Assembly (NCBI GenBank): GCA_937998045.1
Contig: CALKVG010000633.1
Coordinates: 1-6,159 of the forward strand
Source of the DNA: an uncultured Myxococcales bacterium
GTDB taxonomy: Bacteria > Myxococcota_A > Polyangia > Polyangiales > Polyangiaceae
Length of the DNA stretch: 6,159 nucleotides
Direction of reading: 5' to 3'
Below are positions 1 to 4,548 of this stretch, in pieces. Below the pieces are notes generated by a model. That model was not told the origin of the DNA, made no database searches, and saw only the letters and a program-made list of their open reading frames with translations. Numbering within the stretch: the first letter of the stretch is position 1; every line of letters starts with the position of its first letter. The position numbers and the translations under genes are program-made.

Positions 1-82
1 GCGGTTGCGTGACCGCCGTCTGGGAAGCCGCCGGCGCGGGCATCGAGCTTCGGCGCGGGGGACTCATCCTACGGGTCCGTTC

Positions 83-125
83 GATCGCGCGTCGCGCATT
101 GCGATCAAGGCTCCCAACATCGCAA
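83..125. repeat. Overlapping inverted repeats built on ATCGC/GCGAT
   Basis: Three copies of one 5-mer occur in alternating orientation: ATCGC at 84-88, GCGAT at 101-105 and ATCGC at 119-123. They form two overlapping inverted repeats: GATCGC (83-88) with GCGATC (101-106), and TTGCGAT (99-105) with ATCGCAA (119-125, 7-bp arms, 13-base gap). The copies start 17 and 18 bases apart. The arrangement resembles an operator with several half-sites, upstream of a possible leftward gene whose start would be at 67. The function is inference only, and GCGAT-like 5-mers are common in GC-rich DNA. Confidence 0.35.
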
Positions 126-244
126 ACCCCCGAACGAATCAATTTACGCGTGGAGGGCTACTTCTCGCAAGAGAAGCTCGCACGCCAAGAGAAGCGCGCA
201 CGAACGTCAGGGCAGTGCGGCAGCGCACCCGCGCACACGCCCGC

Positions 245-260
245 CGCGCGCGCGCACACG
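245..260. repeat. Alternating purine-pyrimidine tract (possible Z-DNA)
   Basis: Sixteen bases alternate strictly between pyrimidine and purine (CG steps followed by CACACG). The last ten bases, CGCGCACACG (251-260), are an exact copy of 231-240, so there is a 10-bp direct repeat at 20-base spacing. Such CG/CA tracts can flip to left-handed DNA under negative supercoiling. Whether this one does, or matters, cannot be judged from sequence. Confidence 0.4.
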
Positions 261-359
261 GATTGCGCGCTCCGCGACTCCTGCTCCATCTTCGCAGTCG
301 TCTCGGGGACTCTCGGAGATTGGAAGTGAGCGCCCCCCCCGTGCCACGTCCCACGGCCT

Positions 360-375
360 TGGGGGTGACTCCCCA
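360..375. repeat. Short hairpin TGGGG/CCCCA
   Basis: TGGGG at 360-364 pairs with CCCCA at 371-375 around a six-base loop. There is no T-run after it, so it is a poor candidate for an intrinsic terminator. It lies in the gene-poor stretch upstream of the HTH gene, and its role is unknown. Confidence 0.3.
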
Positions 376-452
376 CGCGTAGTGCTGTCTGCGGATCTCA
401 CTTCACTCGCCGGAGCGGCCCGCCCGTGCGCGCGAGCCTGCGAGCGGTGCGA

Positions 453-514
453 CTTACTGCGTCAAGAAAAGCACCAAAGATCCCGCAGAAAATCGCCATT
501 TTGATTTCTGGTGT
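453..514 (+). promoter_or_regulatory. AT-rich probable promoter region of the HTH gene
   Basis: This stretch is much richer in A and T than its surroundings and ends exactly at the ATG of the following gene, which is typical of a promoter. It contains the inverted repeat AAAAT-CGCC-ATTTT (489-502) and a wider CACCA (472-476) / TGGTG (509-513) pair. No clean -35/-10 pair stands out and no Shine-Dalgarno sequence precedes the ATG. Either repeat could be a binding site for the encoded HTH protein (autoregulation), but that is inference. Confidence 0.4.
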
Positions 515-841
515 ATGGGCGCGTTGGCGTACGATTGCATCGTGGACAATAGAGCGCTCTCTCTAGAGCAGCAGCGCGTCGTCGCGCTCGCGCAGCACAT
601 GCGAGCCAACGGGTGCAGCGTGCGCCAAATCGTGGCCGAGCTGCGCGGCCTCGGCGTCGTGAACCGGCGCGGGCGGCCGTGGAGCCTCTCCGGTGTGTTC
701 CAGATCGTACGCAAGATCCCGAAGCGGGAGGTTCGCGCGCCGTCTTCGGGCGGGCTCGAAGCCACGCCGCCCCTCGCCGAGGCTCCGGAAACGGTGAACG
801 CCGACCGCGATTCGTACGAGGAACTTCCGTTCACCGACTGA
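515..841 (+). CDS. Small stand-alone HTH protein, recombinase-type DNA-binding domain
   Basis: A 108-residue protein whose residues about 16-66 resemble the helix-turn-helix region found after the catalytic domain of large serine recombinases. Features are a leading helix (SLEQQRVVALAQHMRANG), the GCSVRQIVAELRGLG helix-turn-helix core, then RRGRPWS followed by VFQIV. The hallmark 'small residue-xx-IA-x-L-xx-x-G-V/I-x-x-RxGxPW' pattern is visible. There is no catalytic resolvase domain: no Ser nucleophile motif of the YxRVS type lies upstream, although the frame stays open back to 383. The C-terminal 40 residues look disordered and end acidic (EELPFTD). It may be a DNA-binding regulator or the remnant of a recombinase. 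The start is the ATG at the end of the AT-rich stretch. It converges on the methyltransferase gene with 35 bases between the stops. I am fairly sure of the fold and unsure of the function. Confidence 0.75.
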   Translation: MGALAYDCIVDNRALSLEQQRVVALAQHMRANGCSVRQIVAELRGLGVVNRRGRPWSLSGVFQIVRKIPKREVRAPSSGGLEATPPLAEAPETVNADRDSYEELPFTD

Positions 842-846
842 CTCGT

Positions 847-862
847 TTGCCCGCTTGCCCGC
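847..862. repeat. Perfect 8-bp tandem duplication
   Basis: TTGCCCGC occurs twice head to tail (847-854 and 855-862) in the short gap between two convergent genes. A small GACT-GGG-AGTC hairpin (863-873) follows directly. It lacks a T-run on either side, so I do not call it a terminator. The duplication looks like a replication slippage event. Confidence 0.6.
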
Positions 863-876
863 GACTGGGAGTCCCG

Positions 877-1632
877 TCAAATCAGCCGACCGTGCCAGAG
901 CACCGTCTCGTACGCGATGACGACGGTGCCGTGTTCGGCGTACCTGCCGAAAATCGCCGCGAGCTCCTTCATCATCGGCTCGTGGTGCGGGCTTTCTGCG
1001 GTCGGCGCGTAGGACGAAGACTTCAGCCGACCGCGCAGCCCCGAGTCATCCAGGCGCTGCTCGTTCGGGAAAGTCGCCAGAGAAGGGAGCGCGGGGGCGA
1101 AGAACGCGCGGATCTTCGGTTCGGCGGCGCGGTCGCGCTCGCGTACGTTGCGGTAGTCGGGAGCGTAGCGCTCGAGCATCGCTTCGTAGTCGCGGTTCAG
1201 CGGCGTGTCTTTCCGCTGGTTCCAGACGAGCGCCACGATTCCGCCGGGCCGCAGGATTCGCCCGAACTCAGCGCGCGCGCGCACAGGCTCGAACCAGTGG
1301 AACGCCTGCGCGGCGATCACGAGGTCGACGGATGCGTCCCGCAAGCCCGTCGCTTCTGCGCTCGCGCTTCGACTCTCGAAGCGCTCTTCTCCCGATAGGG
1401 CCCGCTCGGCCGCCATGCGCATGGCAGCGTTCGGTTCGACGCCGATGACGCGGGCGCCGGTATCGAGCAAGAGGCGCGTGAGAATGCCCGTGCCCGAGCC
1501 GACGTCCGCGACGACGCGCCCGGCCCGGAGGTCTGCGAGGGCGGTCAGTCTTTCGACGAGGGCGGCGGGGTAACTAGGGCGGTAGCTTACGTAGTCGTCG
1601 ACCCGGTTCGAGAATCGCTCCTTGGGGTCCAT
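877..1632 (-). CDS. Class I SAM-dependent methyltransferase
   Basis: A 251-residue methyltransferase of the Methyltransf_11 type. The N-terminus RFSNRVDDYVSYRPSYP (6-22) is the characteristic lead-in of a family of small cytoplasmic methyltransferases. Motif I is DVGSGTG (43-49, SAM binding loop). Glu66 in VIGVEPN sits at the end of strand 2, where it would bind the SAM ribose. AEATGL (92-97) and DLVIAAQAFHWF (103-114) follow, and LRPGG (127-131) with VALVWNQR (133-140) completes the Rossmann core. The C-terminus YETVLWHGRL also fits the family. The substrate cannot be read from sequence. The ATG at 1632 is preferred because the family homology begins there. A GTG at 1680 or TTG at 1689 would add 16 or 19 residues and overlap the gene upstream. 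It probably forms an operon with the small gene that ends at 1674, 41 bases upstream. Confidence 0.9.
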   Translation of the reverse strand: MDPKERFSNRVDDYVSYRPSYPAALVERLTALADLRAGRVVADVGSGTGILTRLLLDTGARVIGVEPNAAMRMAAERALSGEERFESRSASAEATGLRDASVDLVIAAQAFHWFEPVRARAEFGRILRPGGIVALVWNQRKDTPLNRDYEAMLERYAPDYRNVRERDRAAEPKIRAFFAPALPSLATFPNEQRLDDSGLRGRLKSSSYAPTAESPHHEPMMKELAAIFGRYAEHGTVVIAYETVLWHGRLI

Positions 1633-1673
1633 GCTCGGTGCGAATTCCAGCACGAGCTCGCGGAGCTCGCGAG

Positions 1674-1868
1674 TCAGCACAGAACCCAAGGGGAGGACTC
1701 ACCGCGTGCACGGGCCTCGCGCCGGTCCAGGAGCTCCGCGGCTTCCCAGTCGTTCAGCCCGAAGCTGACCAGCTTCGAGTAGGCATCGAAGCGACCCTCT
1801 GCGACCGCCTTTCGCGCCTCGGGCGGCAGGAACGGACTCGACGACAACAGCGTGCGCATCGAAATCAT
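1674..1868 (-). CDS. Small protein of unknown function upstream of the methyltransferase
   Basis: I do not recognise this protein. From the ATG at 1868 it is 64 residues: a short hydrophobic start (MISMRTLLSSSPFLPP), then a charged, probably helical segment with FDAYSKLVSFGLNDWEAAELLDR, and a polar tail ending in Cys. The middle reads like a genuine folded helix pair rather than a GC-rich shadow: mixed aromatic and charged residues, not Arg/Ala/Pro runs. No signal peptide or membrane span is evident. A GTG at 1952 would extend it to 92 residues. It starts a few bases after a TATC element that could act as a -10 in this direction, so the longer form cannot be excluded. Another in-frame ATG is at 1859. 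It is probably co-transcribed with the methyltransferase that follows and divergent from the oxidoreductase gene. Confidence 0.6.
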   Translation of the reverse strand: MISMRTLLSSSPFLPPEARKAVAEGRFDAYSKLVSFGLNDWEAAELLDRREARARGESSPWVLC

Positions 1869-1953
1869 GATGAAGGGTCCGATGCCGGGCGCTCGTCGGG
1901 CGTCGCGGGCGCCACCGGGGGCCAGAAAGACGCAGATACGCCCCGGCCCCACG

Positions 1954-1976
1954 GCAGGGAAACGCTGATACCCTGC
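1954..1976. promoter_or_regulatory. Inverted repeat in a divergent promoter region
   Basis: GCAGGG (1954-1959) and CCCTGC (1971-1976) are perfect 6-bp arms around an 11-base spacer that contains CTGATA. Read rightward, GATACC (1967-1972) is a weak -10-like hexamer about 10 bases before the ATG at 1982. Read leftward, TATCAG lies just before the GTG at 1952. The repeat sits between divergent genes and spans both possible -10 elements, as an operator would. This is a sequence pattern only, with no known regulator assigned. Confidence 0.4.
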
Positions 1977-1981
1977 GCGTC

Positions 1982-2401
1982 ATGAACGCGTTGGGGAGGC
2001 TCTTCATCGCTGCACATGTCGGGATTTACCGCATGTCCAATGGGCGTGTCGGCTCGAAGATAGCTGGGCTCCCGGTCGCGCTCCTCACGACGACTGGGCG
2101 CAAGACGGGCAAGGTGCGCACAGTGCCGGTCGCTTCCTTCGAGGACGGGGGCGATGTGCTGATCATCGCATCTTACGGGGGCAGCCCGCAGCACCCGGGC
2201 TGGTTCCACAACATGGTCGCGAAGCCCGACGTGACCGTGCAGGTGGGCGCCCGCACGTACTCCGCGCGCGCCGAGGTCGTTCGTGGCTCCGAGCGCGACC
2301 GCGTCTGGAAGATGGTCGTAGATCGCGCGCCGAACTTCGGCGAGTACCAGAAGAAGACGACCCGCGTGATCCCGGTCGTGCGCCTGAGAACCACCGCCTG
2401 A
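1982..2401 (+). CDS. Ddn-type deazaflavin-dependent nitroreductase/oxidoreductase family protein
   Basis: A 139-residue protein of the DUF385/Ddn family (F420H2-dependent quinone reductase, split beta-barrel fold), close to the usual family length. The family signature is clear. IYRMSNGRVGSKIAGLPV (15-32) leads into LLTTTGRKTGKVRTVPV (34-50), the cofactor-phosphate binding strand-turn. GGSPQHPGWFHN (66-77) and KPDVTVQVGARTY (81-93) follow, and the C-terminal IPVVRL ends the fold. Characterised relatives reduce quinones or nitroimidazoles with the deazaflavin F420, but many members are uncharacterised, and whether this organism makes F420 cannot be seen here. It is likely cytoplasmic or membrane-associated through its N-terminal helix. 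The start is the ATG at 1982. There is no clear ribosome binding site, and a weak -10-like hexamer lies only about 10 bases upstream, so a very short leader is possible. The family call is secure and the substrate unknown. Confidence 0.88.
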   Translation: MNALGRLFIAAHVGIYRMSNGRVGSKIAGLPVALLTTTGRKTGKVRTVPVASFEDGGDVLIIASYGGSPQHPGWFHNMVAKPDVTVQVGARTYSARAEVVRGSERDRVWKMVVDRAPNFGEYQKKTTRVIPVVRLRTTA

Positions 2402-2471
2402 GCGGCGCGCTGCCCAACTCGGGCCGAGGCGCGGAATGGGGCTCGAGCGGACGTTCCTCGACGCCGCGCCG

Positions 2472-2486
2472 GCGGCGCTGCGCCGC
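2472..2486. repeat. GC-rich perfect inverted repeat upstream of rmlA
   Basis: GCGGCGC (2472-2478) and GCGCCGC (2480-2486) are perfect 7-bp arms around a single T, able to fold as a 6-bp stem with a CTG loop. It lies 70 bases after the oxidoreductase stop and 30 bases before the rmlA promoter-like element. It could help end the upstream transcript, but there is no T-run, so it is not a canonical intrinsic terminator. Such repeats also arise by chance in DNA this GC-rich. Confidence 0.35.
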
Positions 2487-2513
2487 TTCGAGCGGGAGCC
2501 GCGCCCCCTTGCG

Positions 2514-2522
2514 TGGTAAATT
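2514..2522 (+). promoter_or_regulatory. Extended -10 promoter element of rmlA
   Basis: TGGTAAATT fits an extended -10 (TGn followed by TAAATT, close to TATAAT) and is an isolated AT-rich patch in very GC-rich DNA. Transcription would start about 7 bases after it, at or next to the GTG at 2530. No convincing -35 box is visible at the expected distance, which is acceptable for an extended -10. The placement suggests a leaderless or nearly leaderless rmlA-rmlB message and argues against the earlier TTG starts. Inferred from sequence only. Confidence 0.45.
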
Positions 2523-2529
2523 GCCCTCC

Positions 2530-3417
2530 GTGCGCGACCGCGTCGAGCCCCGCCCCCACAAGGGCATTCTGCTCGCTGGAGGTCGAGGGACGCGCCTCTT
2601 TCCGCTGACGATCGGCGTGAACAAGCACATGCTTCCAGTGCACGACAAGCCGATGATCTACTACCCGCTCTCGACGCTCATGCTCGGGGGCGTTCGGCAG
2701 ATCGTCATCATCTCGTCGCAGGCGCACTTGCCGCAGTTCCGGCAGCTGCTCGGGGACGGCTCTCGCTTCGGCATCGAGCTCAGCTACGCGGTCCAGGACG
2801 CGCCCCGCGGCGTGGCGGACGCGCTGCGCGTGGCGGAGTCGTTCCTCGCCGGCTCGCCCGCGGTGCTCGCTCTCGGCGACAACCTCTTGTGGGGACACCT
2901 CGACTACTTGCGTGAGGCCACGCACGGCCGGCATGGCGCCACGGTATTTGCGTATCCTGTGCAGGACGCATCCCGGTACGGCGTCGTCGTGCTCGACGCG
3001 ACCGGACGCCCGACGAGCATCGAGGAGAAGCCCTCGCGTCCGCGCTCGAAGCTCGCCATTCCGGGCCTCTACGTCTTCGATGACGAGGCGGTCGCCATCG
3101 CCAAGGAGCTGGCCCCTTCGGAGCGCGGCGAGCTCGAGATCACCGACGTGCTGCGGGCGTACTTGCGCCGCGGCGGACTGCACGTCACCCCGCTCGGCCG
3201 CGGCATGGCGTGGCTGGACATGGGAACAAGCGAGGGGCTGCTCGGGGCGTCGGACTTCGTGGCCACGATTCAGGCGAGGCAAGGTCTCTACGTCGGCTGT
3301 CTGGAAGAGGTCGCACTCCGCTCGGGCTACCTGTCCCCCAGCGAGGTCGCCCGAGTGATTGCGGAGTACCCGCCCAGCAACTACCGGGCGTATGTCGAGT
3401 CGTTGCTCGATGCCTGA
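2530..3417 (+). CDS. rmlA: Glucose-1-phosphate thymidylyltransferase (RmlA)
   Basis: Joins glucose-1-phosphate and dTTP to give dTDP-glucose and pyrophosphate, the first step of dTDP-deoxysugar synthesis, in the cytoplasm. The 295 residues match the usual length of short RmlA enzymes. The nucleotide-binding signature LLAGGRGTRLFPLT is at 14-27. NKHMLPVHDKPMIYYPLSTL (31-50) carries the conserved Lys residues. YAVQDAPRG (86-94) keeps the Gln and Gly that contact the base in known RmlA enzymes. GDN (116-118) supplies the metal-binding Asp. EEKP (165-168), GELEITD (200-206) and GRGMAWLDMGT (223-233) complete the set. Two places differ from classical enzymes: NKHMLP instead of SKQLLP, and GVADAL instead of GLAQAF. 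No ATG opens the frame. I choose the GTG at 2530, just after the promoter-like element; in-frame TTG codons at 2509 and 2521 are alternatives. It overlaps rmlB by 8 bases, so the two are coupled in one operon. Nucleotide preference for dTTP is inferred from family and neighbour. Confidence 0.93.
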   Translation: MRDRVEPRPHKGILLAGGRGTRLFPLTIGVNKHMLPVHDKPMIYYPLSTLMLGGVRQIVIISSQAHLPQFRQLLGDGSRFGIELSYAVQDAPRGVADALRVAESFLAGSPAVLALGDNLLWGHLDYLREATHGRHGATVFAYPVQDASRYGVVVLDATGRPTSIEEKPSRPRSKLAIPGLYVFDDEAVAIAKELAPSERGELEITDVLRAYLRRGGLHVTPLGRGMAWLDMGTSEGLLGASDFVATIQARQGLYVGCLEEVALRSGYLSPSEVARVIAEYPPSNYRAYVESLLDA

Positions 3418-4501
3418 CGCTCCCCCGTTTGCCCCGCGACGACTGCTGGTCACCGGAGGCGCGGGCTTCATCGGCAGCCACTTCGTCGACCGGGCGCTCC
3501 GCGGGAGGACCACACGCGCAGAGTCTCCGGTGCCGCCTCCGGCCGGAGAAGAGACGCTGGAACGCCTCGTCGTGATCGACGCGCTGACGTACGCCGGCCT
3601 CCGCGAGAACCTCGCGGACGCCGAGGGCGATCCGCGGCTCGTATTCGTCCGGGGCGACGTTTGCGACCGCCCGCTCCTCGAGCGGCTGTTCGCCGAATAC
3701 CACTTCGACGCCGTGGTGCACCTGGCCGCCGAGTCGCACGTCGATCGCAGCATCGCCGACCTTACCCCGTTCGTGCGGACGAACGTCACCGGGACCTGCA
3801 CGCTGCTGGACGTAGCCCGTCGGGCCTGGGGGTCCGGCCGCGGCGTGGGGGCCTGCCGCCTCGTCCACGTATCGAGCGACGAGGTCTACGGATCGCTCGG
3901 GCCGACGGGCAGGTTCGACGAATCGTCACCGTACGCGCCGCGATCGCCGTACGCCGCCTCCAAGGCGAGCGCCGACCTCTTTGCCCGCGCGATGCACGTG
4001 ACGCACGGATTGCCCGTGATCATCACGCACTCGGCGAACAATTACGGACCCCGGCAGCTGCCGGAAAAACTCGTGGCACGCACCATTGCGTGCGCCATCG
4101 CAGGCAAGCCGATCCCGCTGTACGGCGTCGGCGAGCAGGTACGCGAATGGCTGTTCGTCGCCGATCAGGTGGACGCGCTGTCGAGCGCGCTTTCGCTGGG
4201 TCGGCCAGGCGAGACGTACGACTTCGCTGGCACCGAAGCGCTACCGAATCGGATCACGGTCGAGCGCATCGCCGACGCCGTGGACGAGGCGATGGGCCGT
4301 CCGGCCGGGACTTCGCGCCGGCTCATCACGCTCGTGCCCGACCGGCCAGGGCACGATTTCCGGTACGCGCTCGCCGGCGCGAAGGCCGCGCGGGAGCTCG
4401 GGTGGAGATCGCAGGTGGCGTTCGCGGAGGGGCTGGGCGAGACCGTACGGTGGTACCTCGCCAATTCCGCTTGGATCGGCGCGGCAGGCGGCCCTTCCTG
4501 A
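3410..4501 (+). CDS. rmlB: dTDP-glucose 4,6-dehydratase (RmlB)
   Basis: Converts dTDP-glucose to dTDP-4-keto-6-deoxyglucose using bound NAD+, the step after RmlA. It is an extended short-chain dehydrogenase (363 residues; typical enzymes have about 330-360). The NAD-binding TGGAGFIGSH is at 15-24. HLAAESHVDRSI (104-115) follows. The catalytic SSDEVYG (155-161) provides the Asp-Glu acid/base pair. YAASK (181-185) is the Tyr-xxx-Lys couple, NNYGP is at 210-214, REWLFVAD is at 245-252, and DRPGHDFRYA (311-320) is diagnostic of the family. Two oddities: the classical STDEVYG Thr is Ser156 here, and about 17 extra residues (roughly 32-48, RGRTTRAESPVPPPAGE) sit between the first helix and the second strand. 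The ATG at 3410 lies inside the rmlA stop region (ATGCCTGA), an 8-base overlap typical of translational coupling. In-frame starts further upstream would add residues with no family match. Confidence 0.95.
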   Translation: MPDAPPFAPRRLLVTGGAGFIGSHFVDRALRGRTTRAESPVPPPAGEETLERLVVIDALTYAGLRENLADAEGDPRLVFVRGDVCDRPLLERLFAEYHFDAVVHLAAESHVDRSIADLTPFVRTNVTGTCTLLDVARRAWGSGRGVGACRLVHVSSDEVYGSLGPTGRFDESSPYAPRSPYAASKASADLFARAMHVTHGLPVIITHSANNYGPRQLPEKLVARTIACAIAGKPIPLYGVGEQVREWLFVADQVDALSSALSLGRPGETYDFAGTEALPNRITVERIADAVDEAMGRPAGTSRRLITLVPDRPGHDFRYALAGAKAARELGWRSQVAFAEGLGETVRWYLANSAWIGAAGGPS

Positions 4502-4517
4502 GCGTTGGATGCTTCGG

Positions 4518-4541
4518 CGCCACGGCTGTGCTATCGTGGCG
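4518..4541. repeat. Inverted repeat enclosing the kinase promoter-like element
   Basis: CGCCACG (4518-4524) and CGTGGCG (4535-4541) are perfect 7-bp arms with a 10-base loop, in the 47-base gap between rmlB and the kinase gene and only 7 bases before the kinase ATG. The right arm overlaps the putative -10. It could act as an operator, or in the rmlAB transcript as a hairpin near the kinase start. It lacks the T-run of an intrinsic terminator. Confidence 0.45.
4529..4537 (+). promoter_or_regulatory. Extended -10 element upstream of the kinase gene
   Basis: TGCTATCGT matches an extended -10 (TG, one base, then TATCGT). The predicted transcription start is near 4544, giving a leader of about five bases before the ATG at 4549. 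TTGGAT (4505-4510) resembles a -35 but sits 21 bases away, longer than normal. Together with the lack of a Shine-Dalgarno sequence this suggests near-leaderless expression separate from rmlAB. Sequence inference only. Confidence 0.4.
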
Positions 4542-4548
4542 GCCCCCG

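Larger units (their letters stand above)
1..514. other. Gene-poor region, no convincing CDS
   Basis: I see no convincing gene in this stretch. Frames stay open by virtue of high GC, but the translations are Arg/Ala/Pro-rich without recognisable motifs. Third-position GC bias is visible only in the first 70 or so bases of one plus frame and then fades. At the extreme left a minus-strand ATG at 67-65 opens a frame that runs off the edge (about 22 codons, beginning MSPPRRSSMPAP). It could be the start of a leftward gene, but it is too short to call. The region also holds alternating ATCGC/GCGAT motifs (83-125), an alternating purine-pyrimidine tract (245-260), a run of eight C (333-340), a TGGGG/CCCCA hairpin (360-375), and an AT-richer stretch (about 453-514) just before the next gene. 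This looks like a regulatory or decayed spacer rather than coding DNA. Confidence 0.55.

Noticed and set aside
74..90. A tRNA-like GTTCGATC T-loop
   Set aside because: The flanking bases do not pair into a T-stem and no acceptor or anticodon arms can be found around it.
5..382. Two overlapping plus-strand frames (5-382 and 9-329) and minus-strand frames in the same stretch
   Set aside because: Their products are Arg/Ala-rich, they have no motif, and third-position GC bias is not maintained. They may hold a gene tail from the left, but I cannot support one.
863..876. Terminator between the convergent HTH and methyltransferase genes
   Set aside because: The hairpin stem is only four base pairs and there is no T-run on either strand.
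613..1398. Plus-strand open frame across the HTH gene and the methyltransferase
   Set aside because: It is antisense to the methyltransferase and out of frame with the HTH gene, with an Arg-rich translation and no motif.
2173..3801. Long minus-strand open frame (542 codons) opposite rmlA and rmlB
   Set aside because: Its translation is Arg/Ser/Ala-rich with no motifs, and it lies antisense to two unmistakable enzymes. Long antisense frames are expected in DNA with strong third-position GC.
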